A stretch of 64,000 nucleotides of DNA from JAMZMI01 sp039944535 (lineage in GTDB: Bacteria; Bacteroidota; Bacteroidia; Cytophagales; Cyclobacteriaceae): the NCBI GenBank assembly GCA_039944535.1, contig JBDUYP010000025.1, positions 62,001 through 126,000 of the forward strand, given 5' to 3'. The number at the start of each line of letters is the position of its first letter. Position 1 is the stretch's first letter. Position numbers and translations under genes: made by a program. The notes under the pieces were generated by a model that was given only the letters and a program-made list of their open reading frames with translations, was not told where the DNA came from and made no database searches. Positions 35,131 through 44,036 of this stretch are shown one piece after another.

Positions 35131-35960
35131 TGAACAAAAAGAAGCCAATTATACTAACTGCTGCAAACGCAAGATACTATGACAGTTTTCGTCAGCTTGT
35201 CTATACCATTGTCAAACACAAGGAGCATCAAAACAGCCGTCTTATATTCTATGACTTAGGTTTGGACGCAGGCCAGATTCAGGATTTTGATCATCGGTAC
35301 TCAGCATTTGAATGGATCGAGTTTCGCACTTTCGATTTCGACAATTATCCGAATATAGTCAACCTCACCACCTACGCGTGGAAACCCATAATCATCCAAA
35401 AAAACCTTGTAGAATCAAAGGGTAAAATCCTTTGGCTGGATTGTGCCAATATGATTCTACAACGGCTAGATAAAATCTGGGAATTCATAGATGCAACAGG
35501 GGCCTACACCCCTTTTAGCGGAGGCACACTCAGGCAATGGACTCACCCTACTTGTTTGAGCCATTTGGATGTCCCTAAAGAATGGCATAATTCTAGGAAC
35601 AGAATGGGCGGGCTATGCGGATTTGATTATCAACACGCGGAATTCAAAAACCTGGTAGAAAAATGGGCAGAGCTCTCACAAATCAAAGACTGTATTTTGC
35701 CCGATGGGGCCAATAGAAAAAACCACCGACACGACCAATCCATTCTAACTATTCTCCTCCTGGCTTTGGAAAAACAGGCTAATGTGACTTTAACCAATGA
35801 AAAAGTAAACATCAACACTTCTCAGCCAAATCCATATATAAGCGTCCATAATAAAATTGGGCCGAAGTTCTTAATGCCTGTAGGACCATTGTCTTATTGG
35901 TATTTCAAAATATGGCGTTTCTTTGATGTTTCCAACTATCGGTTGAGAGGGCAGGTCTAA
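35130..35960 (+). CDS. DUF1647/GT8-like glycosyltransferase
   Basis: 276 residues. Features: PIILTAANARYYDSFRQLVYTIVKH at the start, LIFYDLGLDAGQ, WKPIIIQKNL, KILWLDCANMIL (donor-metal site position), and RHDQSILTILLL, the order seen in DUF1647 proteins and GT8-like transferases. Proteins of this type occur in animals and in bacterial surface-glycan loci. No membrane helix is obvious. Coupling to the GT4 gene (1-bp overlap) points to the same glycan. Donor and acceptor are unknown. Confidence 0.6.
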   Translation: MNKKKPIILTAANARYYDSFRQLVYTIVKHKEHQNSRLIFYDLGLDAGQIQDFDHRYSAFEWIEFRTFDFDNYPNIVNLTTYAWKPIIIQKNLVESKGKILWLDCANMILQRLDKIWEFIDATGAYTPFSGGTLRQWTHPTCLSHLDVPKEWHNSRNRMGGLCGFDYQHAEFKNLVEKWAELSQIKDCILPDGANRKNHRHDQSILTILLLALEKQANVTLTNEKVNINTSQPNPYISVHNKIGPKFLMPVGPLSYWYFKIWRFFDVSNYRLRGQV

Positions 35961-36042
35961 ACTAAAATCCGGATCACAAACTATTTAAAGAAATTACCAT
36001 TTGAATCACAATTAGCTAGCTTCGCTTGCTAAATACTCTGCT

Positions 36043-37701
36043 ATGCGCATCATCAGGCTATTGATAAAATCCTCCTTCAAGCTTTTTCTTTTAGCTACCC
36101 TCGCGAGTATTCTGACCGGTTTTTGCTCCACTATGGTCATCAAAACGATACACGAAGCTGTGCAGGGAAATACTGAATTTAACATTCAGCACTTCGCAAT
36201 CAGATTTGCCGGTTATTGGATAGGTTTTGGACTACTGTCAGTAGTGGCTTCCTATACAGTTTCATTACTTACAAGAATCATTATCCACCGATTGAGAATC
36301 GATTTTTCCACCAAAATTCTAAATTCCACATTTGAGTCAGTGGAACATAACCAATCGAAGCTTCTTCCCATTTTGACAGAAGATGTAAAAACAGTGACCC
36401 ATAACATTGATCGTTTGCCGGCGGTAACTACCGGGTTAGCTACAGTCATTGGTATCCTCGTTTACATGGTTTACTTCTCTCCTACGCTCTCTCTGGCTAC
36501 TTTAATCATTTTTATCCTGGTCTTTCTGGTGACCAAAGCCAGTTTGCCATACGTCAGGAAGTATGCTCATATATCTCGTCATTACCTAAACGACCTCTTT
36601 ATAAAATTCGAAGGCCTTGTTTTTGGTATCAAAGAATTGACGCTCAATCAGGAGTTCAGAAAATCCTACCTTGAAGATCAAATTATTCCAGCAAGTGACG
36701 TTCAGAATAAATATTTTTTGAGAGAAAATATTGCCTCTTCAATCACAAGTAGATTGACCGACATGACCTTACTTCTTGGACTTGGAACCCTGATTTTACT
36801 CATTTCTAACCTCAATTTTGTAACCCTCAACTTCTTTGGGGAATACTTAACCCTTGTCCTGTTCACCATTTCTCCGCTTTCAACCGCATCAGGGTTCATG
36901 AGTGGGCTTAAAAGGATAGAAGCGGCATTGGATCATATTGAAGAAGTTGGAATTGATCTGGATGAGGCTATTCAGAAGAAAGAAATTATCGAAAACAAGC
37001 ATTGGAATGATACGGAAGCTCTAATCGAACTGAAGCAAATTGAGCATACCTATTACCACTCTGAAAAAGATGAGTCCTTCACCCTGGGGCCCATTGACCT
37101 ACCAGTTCAACGCGGCGAAATGATTTTCATGATAGGCGGAAACGGTAGTGGAAAAACGACACTTGCCAAAATTCTACTTGGGTTATATGCTCCAAGAAAA
37201 GGTCAGATTCTATATCGAAATACACCAGTCACCAAAAATGCTATCACGTTTTACAGATCTCGCTTTTCAGCAATATTTTCAGATTCCTATGTCTTTGACC
37301 AACTGCTCCATATTGATGAAACAGAACTCGCAAAGAGAGGAAAAGAGTTGATTGAAATGCTGGAACTAACCAAAAAGGTGAAAATTGAAAACGGGAAGTT
37401 CAGCACCAAAAGACTTTCAGATGGACAAAAGAAAAGACTGGCCTTGATCATTTCGATTTTGGAGGATAAGGAGATATACTTATTTGATGAGTGGGCTGCC
37501 AATCAGGACCCACATTTCAAAGAAATTTTTTATACCAAAATATTGAGCTACCTAAAAGCAAGGAATAAAACTATAATCGTGATCACACACGATGACCGAT
37601 ACTTCACACTTGCTGATCGGTTGATCAAGCTCAGGAACGGTCAGGTTACAGAAAATTCCACTCCTGAAATCGCGCATGAAAATTTGAAGCAATCACATTA
37701 A
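36043..37701 (+). CDS. ABC exporter of the YojI/PvdE (cyclic peptide exporter) type
   Basis: 552 residues: six-helix transmembrane domain (about 10-300) fused to an ATPase domain (about 325-545). Walker A GGNGSGKTT, signature LSDGQKKRLAL, Walker B IYLFDEWAANQDP and the H-loop VITHDDRY are intact. The LSDGQKKR and DEWAANQDP forms are typical of YojI, SyrD and PvdE, half-size exporters of siderophore or peptide precursors. No peptide-synthesis gene is nearby; the position between glycosyltransferases and a Wzi-like OM protein suggests flipping or export of a glycolipid instead. It works as a homodimer. Confidence 0.88.
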   Translation: MRIIRLLIKSSFKLFLLATLASILTGFCSTMVIKTIHEAVQGNTEFNIQHFAIRFAGYWIGFGLLSVVASYTVSLLTRIIIHRLRIDFSTKILNSTFESVEHNQSKLLPILTEDVKTVTHNIDRLPAVTTGLATVIGILVYMVYFSPTLSLATLIIFILVFLVTKASLPYVRKYAHISRHYLNDLFIKFEGLVFGIKELTLNQEFRKSYLEDQIIPASDVQNKYFLRENIASSITSRLTDMTLLLGLGTLILLISNLNFVTLNFFGEYLTLVLFTISPLSTASGFMSGLKRIEAALDHIEEVGIDLDEAIQKKEIIENKHWNDTEALIELKQIEHTYYHSEKDESFTLGPIDLPVQRGEMIFMIGGNGSGKTTLAKILLGLYAPRKGQILYRNTPVTKNAITFYRSRFSAIFSDSYVFDQLLHIDETELAKRGKELIEMLELTKKVKIENGKFSTKRLSDGQKKRLALIISILEDKEIYLFDEWAANQDPHFKEIFYTKILSYLKARNKTIIVITHDDRYFTLADRLIKLRNGQVTENSTPEIAHENLKQSH

Positions 37702-37707
37702 TCTTTA

Positions 37708-39255
37708 ATGATGAATCTAATTTTTAAAAGAAGCATTTACTACGCATTATCTCTCCTTCCTGCAGGAGTTTTCGCACAAGTCATTCTCCCTGGAACCTAC
37801 GATTATGATCGATTCATTTACGATCAACTGAAGTCTGATTCCACCTCCGCAATCACATATCAGTCAAGCATCTTTTATGGCAACTCAGAAGGTTTTACCC
37901 TTATAAACCCATTGGCTCAAACATCTTTTAATTCGGCCTATCCAAGAAGCTATAATGACGGGCCTGTATGGAAGAGCAAAGGCCTTACACAGGAAGTTCA
38001 TTCAGGGGTGCAATTTAAGAAAGGAGTGATTCACTTCACTTTTCACCCGGTGGCTTATTTCTCACAGAATAGTTCTTATAGGCTAGCCTCTGTAAACCCA
38101 GATCAAAACCCATTAAACTATCAGTTTGGCGTAAGTCGAAATGTTGATTTCGTTCAGCGCTACGGCACATCATCTTTTGTCAAATTTCACCCTGGACAGA
38201 GCGAAATAGCTGTTCGTTTTAAACATTTTCAGTTTGCAGCATCCACACAAAACTTCACTTTAGGTCCGGCAATCAAAAATCACATTATCATGGGAAATTC
38301 CGCAAGTGGATTTCCTCATTTGACAATAGGAACACCTGGCAAGGTTGATTTAAGGTTTAAAGGAGTCAGCCTGGGAGCCATTGAAGCAAATTTGTTTTAT
38401 GGCCTACTGAGCGAGTCCAATCATTTCGACACCTTAAGCAATAACAATAGACGTTACCTCAATGGCATGAGCTTGGGATATGAAGTGCCTTACATAAAGG
38501 GTTTAACAGTAGGCTTTCAGCGAACACTTTACAAAGACACACGATATTTCGAATCAGCTGATCTTTTTTCAATGTTCTACATAAAAGATAATGGCAATGT
38601 TGGTGACACTATTTTTACAGGCAATGACACTTTTGACCAGCTTGCCTCCGCATTTATAAACTGGAAACTAGCAGACAAAGATTTACGTCTTTACTTTGAG
38701 TTTGCACGAAATGATTTCAACGGATCTTTGAGAAGGGTAATTACCGAATTTGAACATAGCAGAGCTTATACCCTAGGTTTTGAAAAAATATTTACCCTGA
38801 ATAAAAGGGATTTGTATCTCAATTATGAACACACATTTTTGCCTCGATATCAGTCTTACCTCTATCGCCCAACACCTCCATTTTACACACACCACATCGC
38901 AACACAAGGTTATACCCATGATGGGCAAATACTAGGAGCAGGGACAGGGCCCGGATCCGTTTCAGACTTTATGTCACTTCTTTGGCTAAATGGAGACAAC
39001 CAGACTAAGCTTTCCTTTCAGAGAATAAGGTTTGATGAGGATTACTTTATAGCCAAAGTACCTAACAACCTGGACAAAATAGATAGACATGACGTTGAAT
39101 ACACCATTGGATTAGAGGCTGTTCGAAAACGAAAACATTTTATTTATGGTATTGGAGGAGACTTCAGCTATCGCTTCAACATGTACTTTGAGAAAGAAAA
39201 CGATCAATTCAATTTTAATGGCAAAATCTTTGCACGGTATTTAATTCATCAGTGA
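37708..39255 (+). CDS. Wzi-like capsule-assembly outer-membrane protein
   Basis: 515 residues with a signal peptide (cleavage after VFAQ, about residue 24). The mature protein is a long beta-barrel; the motif FTLGPAIKNHIIMGNSASGFPHLTIGT matches the Wzi family's surface-sugar-binding region. Wzi holds capsular polysaccharide on the cell surface. Here, 6 bp after the ABC exporter gene and beside the glycosyltransferases, it would retain the exported glycan or glycolipid. There is no Wza/Wzc export machinery in the window. Confidence 0.75.
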   Translation: MMNLIFKRSIYYALSLLPAGVFAQVILPGTYDYDRFIYDQLKSDSTSAITYQSSIFYGNSEGFTLINPLAQTSFNSAYPRSYNDGPVWKSKGLTQEVHSGVQFKKGVIHFTFHPVAYFSQNSSYRLASVNPDQNPLNYQFGVSRNVDFVQRYGTSSFVKFHPGQSEIAVRFKHFQFAASTQNFTLGPAIKNHIIMGNSASGFPHLTIGTPGKVDLRFKGVSLGAIEANLFYGLLSESNHFDTLSNNNRRYLNGMSLGYEVPYIKGLTVGFQRTLYKDTRYFESADLFSMFYIKDNGNVGDTIFTGNDTFDQLASAFINWKLADKDLRLYFEFARNDFNGSLRRVITEFEHSRAYTLGFEKIFTLNKRDLYLNYEHTFLPRYQSYLYRPTPPFYTHHIATQGYTHDGQILGAGTGPGSVSDFMSLLWLNGDNQTKLSFQRIRFDEDYFIAKVPNNLDKIDRHDVEYTIGLEAVRKRKHFIYGIGGDFSYRFNMYFEKENDQFNFNGKIFARYLIHQ

Positions 39256-39263
39256 TCTTTTAC

Positions 39264-39653
39264 ATGAGTACGCTTCTGCTAAATATTTTATTGATTATCA
39301 CAAACCTTGGGTTTCCCCTCGAAAACAGCTATCGAATTAACTTCAAAAAAATTGATAACCGAGCCAAAGTCTATGTAGCAGATTCCTTGGTTTATGATAG
39401 CGAAACGATAGATGGGAACCCTGGTTTGGATATAATGGTCAACCTCACTCCTCACCTGATAGAAGGTAAAAATCAAATCAAAGTAGAGCTATACAATGGC
39501 TCAGGTGAAGGTTTTGAAAGTTTTGATGAAAAATGGGAGATTTTCTATGAAATACTTGAAAATGACTTTCCCATTGATTTTCTAACAGAAAAATCAAGTA
39601 ATGGTAAAGAGGGACTTGTTTTATCCATGACACATGAAATTGATGCATATTAA
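39264..39653 (+). CDS. small secreted beta-sandwich protein, unknown function
   Basis: 129 residues from ATG at 39264; an overlapping GTG at 39252 would add four residues. N-terminal hydrophobic segment (STLLLNILLIITNLGF) looks like a signal peptide or anchor. The rest has beta-strand patterns (YRINFKKIDNRAKVYVADSL, IEGKNQIKVELYN) reminiscent of carbohydrate-binding or PKD-like folds. It follows the Wzi-like gene at once and is the last gene before a 298-bp gap. Not recognised. Confidence 0.6.
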   Translation: MSTLLLNILLIITNLGFPLENSYRINFKKIDNRAKVYVADSLVYDSETIDGNPGLDIMVNLTPHLIEGKNQIKVELYNGSGEGFESFDEKWEIFYEILENDFPIDFLTEKSSNGKEGLVLSMTHEIDAY

Positions 39654-39845
39654 CCTCCCTACCAAGAAACCCTCATTTCGAATAAGAACCGGATAAAAGG
39701 AATTTATTTAGCCAAATTCACACCCTTCTTCAATATTTCTTCATTTTCGTTTAAACATTTTCAAAAAATTTATACAAATTCAATCATATTTTAAAGGAAA
39801 AGATCAACCAGCAACTTGAACCCTCCCTAATCCGAGAAGAAAATG

Positions 39846-39853
39846 TATATTTG
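39846..39853 (+). promoter_or_regulatory. -7 promoter element TATATTTG before the sphingolipid operon
   Basis: Perfect TAnnTTTG match about 100 bp before the SPT start, in the only long gap (39654-39951) of this strand between 36.0 and 46.0 kb. No well-spaced -33 TTTG. Nothing else was recognised in the gap, which is AT-rich. Confidence 0.45.
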
Positions 39854-39951
39854 CAACTATTCTCGACAGATAGAATTTTTTGACTTACAAGCTTGGTTTT
39901 TCACTGTAAAATAATTTGAAATCCGGGTAAATTTGGATCACGTTTCGATAC

Positions 39952-41157
39952 ATGAGTAGCATATTAAAAGACAAATTCTCAAGCTATAGGGAGCCACAAT
40001 ATTTTCAAAGCAAAGATATCTACCCTTTTTTTAGACAAATTGAGTCAGAGCAAGGCACTGAGGTGATTGTGAAGGGAAAGAAAGCTTTGATGTTTGGTTC
40101 AAATAGCTATCTCGGACTTACAACCCACCCGAAGATCAAAGAAGCAGCAATAGGAGCCATCAAAAAATATGGTAGCAGTGTTGCGGGTTCCAGGTTTTTG
40201 AACGGTACCACTGACCTTCATATTGAACTTGAGACGAGGCTTGCTCAGTACCTTAAAAAAGAAGCCGTGCTACTTTTTAGCACAGGATTTCAGGTCAATA
40301 TCGGGACAATTCCAACGATTACAGACAAGAATGACGTGATATTCCTTGACAGGCTAAATCACGCATCCATCATAGAAGGCGCAAGATTATCTCAGGCTAG
40401 GTCGGTTATTTATCGCCACAATGACATGGATTCTCTGGAGCATAAGCTAAAGTTATCTTCAGACGCCAAGATGAAACTAATCGTAGTTGATGGTATTTTT
40501 AGCATGGAAGGTGACATTGTTAAGCTTCCTGAAATCGTCAGCCTGGCCAAAAAATACAATGCTGTGGTGATGACGGACTGTGCTCATGCCATTGGTGTGA
40601 TTGGTGATCACGGTTGTGGTACTCCATCCCACTTTGGATTAGATCAGGAAGTTGACCTCATCGGAGGAACATTCAGCAAGTCACTTGCATCTCTTGGTGG
40701 CTTTATTGGTGCTGATACCGACACCATCAACTACCTCAAGCACCACTCAAGATCACTGATTTTTAGTGCAGCACTTACTCCTGCTTCTGCAGCATCTACG
40801 CTAGCAGCTCTGGATATTATACAGTCTGATGATTCTTTAAGACTCAATCTACTAGCCAATACAGAGCACGCTATTGGCAGATTCAAAGAGCTTGGTTTTG
40901 ACACAGGAGCAACAGAGTCTCCGATTATCCCGCTCTACATTAGAGACAATTTTAAGACCTACCAGCTTACAATGACCCTTTTAGAAAGAGGTATCTTTGT
41001 GAACCCTGTGGTAGCGCCTGCAGTATCACCTGAAGATTCTCTTATCAGGTTCTCCTTGATGGCGAGTCATACCAAAGATCAAATTGACCGAGCTATTGAT
41101 ATCATTTATCAGACGGTAAAAGAGTTGAATATTTCGCTTGCAATCAAAGCAGCTTAA
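39952..41157 (+). CDS. spt: serine palmitoyltransferase (alpha-oxoamine synthase)
   Basis: 401 residues, PLP fold type I, soluble bacterial homodimer type. Active-site residues: His137 in RLNHASI (stacks on PLP), Asp209 and His212 in TDCAHAIG, and PLP Lys243 in GGTFSKSLASLGG. The TFSKS(L)AS motif is that of SPT rather than the KBL/BioF form. SPT joins serine and a fatty acyl thioester to 3-ketosphinganine, the first step of sphingolipid synthesis. In related bacteria a homologue uses cysteate for sulfonolipids, which cannot be excluded. It heads an operon with ceramide-type and fatty-acid enzymes. Confidence 0.85.
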   Translation: MSSILKDKFSSYREPQYFQSKDIYPFFRQIESEQGTEVIVKGKKALMFGSNSYLGLTTHPKIKEAAIGAIKKYGSSVAGSRFLNGTTDLHIELETRLAQYLKKEAVLLFSTGFQVNIGTIPTITDKNDVIFLDRLNHASIIEGARLSQARSVIYRHNDMDSLEHKLKLSSDAKMKLIVVDGIFSMEGDIVKLPEIVSLAKKYNAVVMTDCAHAIGVIGDHGCGTPSHFGLDQEVDLIGGTFSKSLASLGGFIGADTDTINYLKHHSRSLIFSAALTPASAASTLAALDIIQSDDSLRLNLLANTEHAIGRFKELGFDTGATESPIIPLYIRDNFKTYQLTMTLLERGIFVNPVVAPAVSPEDSLIRFSLMASHTKDQIDRAIDIIYQTVKELNISLAIKAA

Positions 41158-41170
41158 TTAGCTTTTTCTT

Positions 41171-42139
41171 GTGAATATCCTCATAACTGGAGCCAATGGT
41201 TTTTTAGGTAGCTGGCTCTCAAGGTTATGTTCTAACATTAATGAAAGTAATGTTTTTGCTGGAATCAGATCTGGCGCAGACATATCATTGATTAGTGATA
41301 TTGATAACCTCAATATCGTTGAACTCAACTACAAAAGCCGCACCTCTCTTTTAAGCTCACTATCTGACCTCAAAGAAAAACATGGATCCTTTGATTTGGT
41401 GATTCACAATGCAGGGCTTACTAAATCCATGAAACCAGAATTATTCATGGACATTAACCTTGAGCTTACACAAGCATTGTTGTCTGCTATAAAAGAAACA
41501 TCCTTTCTAGAATACGGTACGTTTAGCTATGTTTCTTCACAAGCAGCATTGGGCCCAGTTGGTTTCGGCAAACCCGTTTCAGCCTACGGTCACAGTAAGT
41601 TAGCGGCTGAAAAAGCAATCCTTGATTCAGGATTGAGCTATTTGATTTTTCGCCCCACGGGAATATATGGTCCTGGAGACAAAGAATTTCTAGCTTTATT
41701 TAAGTCTGTGAAGAAAGGCTTATACCCGTGTGCTGCGCCTGTTCATCAAAAAATGACATTGATTCATGTTTGTGATGTCGCACAAAACATTATCGATATC
41801 TCACTGTCGCGAAAAAACAAAACCATTCATCTTGGTGATGGTAAAGTCTATGAGCACAAAGACATGAAAACAGTCCTTGACGGCATATTAAAATCCAAAT
41901 CCCTGTTTTTCGTGATACCCAATTGGGTAACAAAGATCACCTTGAGGTTAACCACTTTATTAGGAAAATTATTCGGTTTCGATCCCATATTGTCAGAGGA
42001 AAAACACTTCGAAATAACCAAAGATTGGGATCATGATTTTTCCTTAGAAAGAAAAGAAATACCTTTAAAAATCAAGTTTGACCTGATGAGTGGATTCAAA
42101 GACACTTACGATTACTACCAATCTAAAAAATTAGTTTAG
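41171..42139 (+). CDS. NAD(P)-dependent epimerase/dehydratase-type reductase (CerR-like)
   Basis: 322 residues, GTG start 13 bp after SPT. Extended-SDR: nucleotide-binding G7-x2-G10-x2-G13 (ITGANGFLGSWL), catalytic Y139-x3-K143 (AYGHSK), and FRPTGIYGPGD. In Caulobacter an enzyme of this class, CerR, reduces the keto group of the ceramide precursor; the position directly after SPT supports the same role. Sugar epimerase activity is the alternative. Residues about 255-275 are hydrophobic and may touch the membrane. Confidence 0.78.
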   Translation: MNILITGANGFLGSWLSRLCSNINESNVFAGIRSGADISLISDIDNLNIVELNYKSRTSLLSSLSDLKEKHGSFDLVIHNAGLTKSMKPELFMDINLELTQALLSAIKETSFLEYGTFSYVSSQAALGPVGFGKPVSAYGHSKLAAEKAILDSGLSYLIFRPTGIYGPGDKEFLALFKSVKKGLYPCAAPVHQKMTLIHVCDVAQNIIDISLSRKNKTIHLGDGKVYEHKDMKTVLDGILKSKSLFFVIPNWVTKITLRLTTLLGKLFGFDPILSEEKHFEITKDWDHDFSLERKEIPLKIKFDLMSGFKDTYDYYQSKKLV

Positions 42140-42143
42140 CGAC

Positions 42144-43268
42144 ATGAGTATAGTCATCGAGGAGGTTATGTCACCAAAAGAGCTCAAAGCCTTCATTAAG
42201 TTCCCTTTTGGACTATATAAGGATAATCCTTACTATGTTCCCCCGATTATTGATTTTGAGGTCAGCACCCTTTCTAAAAAGAAAAACCCAGCTTTTAATC
42301 ATGCTCAAGCAAGGTGTTTTCTAGCCAAAAAGGACGGCAAAACAGTAGGTAGAATAGCTGGTATTGCCCTAAATTCAGAACTCGAAAACCAGAAAAGAAT
42401 ACGTTTTGGCTGGATCGATTTTATTGACGATTCGAGTGTTTCTGAAGCGTTGATAAGGAAAGTAGAAGAATGGGGGAAATCAATAGGCGCAGAATCAATC
42501 CATGGCCCCATGGGATTCACCGATCTGGATTTTGAAGGATCCCTCATCGAAGGTTTCGACAAGATAGCGACACAAGCGACAATATATAACCACCCCTACT
42601 ACCATGAGCACTATGAGTCTTTGGGGTTCGAAAAGGCATGCGACTGGGTAGAACTGAGAGGTACCGTGCCTGATGAAGTCCCCAGGAAACTTAGCCGAGT
42701 CGCTTCTATTATTAGCTCGCGCTTCAAACTTGAGGTTAAAAAATTTAAAAACAGTAAGCAGGTGCTCAAATATGCCGACGGAGTATTTGATCTGTTAAAC
42801 GAATCATACGCACACCTGTACGGATATAGTCCATTGAGCCCAGAACAGATCAAATACTATGTTGATCTATATTTCGGATTTATCCGAATTGAATATGTTA
42901 CCATTATTACAAATGAAAATGACGATGTTGTAGCATTCGCGATATCCCTACCTTCACTATCAAAAGCATTCCAAAAAGCCAAAGGCTCACTCTTCCCTTT
43001 CGGGTTCATTCATGTGCTCAGGGCGTTCAGAAGCAACGAACATGTAGATATGTTCTTGATTGGCGTAAAGCCTGAGTACCAGAAACTAGGAGCCAGCCCG
43101 CTTATTTTCCATGAGCTTCTGAGTACTTATATCAAAAAAGGCGTCAAAAGAGTATCTTCCGGCCCGATGATGGAAGAAAATCGAGGGGTTTTAAACTTAT
43201 GGAATGACTATCAGGATAACGTGGATACATCAAGCATCAAGCGTAGATGTTATATTAAATCGATTTAG
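42144..43268 (+). CDS. GNAT-fold N-acyltransferase (candidate bacterial ceramide synthase)
   Basis: 374 residues. Two GNAT-like halves: an N-terminal part with FIKFPFGLYKDNPYYVPP and ARCFLAKKDGKTVGRIAGI, and a C-terminal part with MFLIGVKPEYQKLGASPLIFHELL and the closing SSIKRRCYIK. This architecture is widespread in Bacteroidota and usually annotated only as acetyltransferase. Caulobacter's bacterial ceramide synthase also belongs to the GNAT superfamily, and this gene sits 4 bp after the CerR-like gene in the SPT operon, so N-acylation of the long-chain base is the leading idea. Proof is lacking. Confidence 0.65.
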   Translation: MSIVIEEVMSPKELKAFIKFPFGLYKDNPYYVPPIIDFEVSTLSKKKNPAFNHAQARCFLAKKDGKTVGRIAGIALNSELENQKRIRFGWIDFIDDSSVSEALIRKVEEWGKSIGAESIHGPMGFTDLDFEGSLIEGFDKIATQATIYNHPYYHEHYESLGFEKACDWVELRGTVPDEVPRKLSRVASIISSRFKLEVKKFKNSKQVLKYADGVFDLLNESYAHLYGYSPLSPEQIKYYVDLYFGFIRIEYVTIITNENDDVVAFAISLPSLSKAFQKAKGSLFPFGFIHVLRAFRSNEHVDMFLIGVKPEYQKLGASPLIFHELLSTYIKKGVKRVSSGPMMEENRGVLNLWNDYQDNVDTSSIKRRCYIKSI

Positions 43269-43271
43269 GAA

Positions 43272-44036
43272 ATGAGGAGAAATGCATTGATCATAGGAGG
43301 ATCAAGTGGGATAGGATTGGCTTCTGCCAAAAAACTGGCTAAAGAAGGTTTTGACTTACACATAGTTCATAGGGATCGTCGATCGGTCTTGGAGCTGTTT
43401 GAAAAAGAAGTAGCACATATGAAAGCTGAAGGCGCGCAAGTCTCAACATTCAACATAGACGCTACCAACAAAGACAAAATCGCCAGTTTCTGTGGGGAAA
43501 TTAAAAACACAAAGTTCTCTTTGGTACTACATTCGGTTTCTCGCGGAAATCTGAAAAATCTGATTTCTGAGGATGGTCCGGAATTATCTGAAGAAGACAT
43601 CATGCTCACAGTAGACGCCATGGCTCTGAATGTTTTCTCCTGGGTAAAAAACTTACTTAAAGCAGATCTTTTTGCACCAGAAGGCAGACTAGTAACCTTA
43701 ACTTCCGCCGGCAGTCAAAAATACTGGTCGGGATATGCAGCCGTGGCAATCGCCAAGGCCTCTTTAGAGATTCTTACAAAATACCTGGCCGTGGAACTCA
43801 GTCATAAAAACATTAGAGCCAATGTGATTAATGCCGGGATAACCGATACAGCATCATTGAAACTGATACCTGGTTATGATACTCTTGTAAAAGAAGCGAC
43901 CCAACGCAACCCCAATGGTCGTCTGACACAACCAGAGGATGTTGCCAACGTAGTTTACCTATTGAGCACACCGGAAGCCAGCTGGATCAACGGCAGCATT
44001 ATAAATGTGGACGGTGGTGAAAACCTAACCCAATGA
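43272..44036 (+). CDS. FabL-like enoyl-[ACP] reductase (SDR)
   Basis: 254 residues, classical SDR. NADP site GGSSGIGLASA; the catalytic pair is Y155-x6-K162 (GYAAVAIAKASLE), not the FabG Y-x3-K. That spacing marks enoyl-ACP reductases (FabI/FabL), and TKYLAVELSHKNIRANVINAG, NPNGRLTQPEDVANVV and INVDGG closely follow Bacillus FabL. It would reduce the trans-2-enoyl-ACP made by the adjacent dehydratase. It overlaps that dehydratase gene by 4 bp. A FabG-type annotation would be misleading. Confidence 0.78.
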   Translation: MRRNALIIGGSSGIGLASAKKLAKEGFDLHIVHRDRRSVLELFEKEVAHMKAEGAQVSTFNIDATNKDKIASFCGEIKNTKFSLVLHSVSRGNLKNLISEDGPELSEEDIMLTVDAMALNVFSWVKNLLKADLFAPEGRLVTLTSAGSQKYWSGYAAVAIAKASLEILTKYLAVELSHKNIRANVINAGITDTASLKLIPGYDTLVKEATQRNPNGRLTQPEDVANVVYLLSTPEASWINGSIINVDGGENLTQ

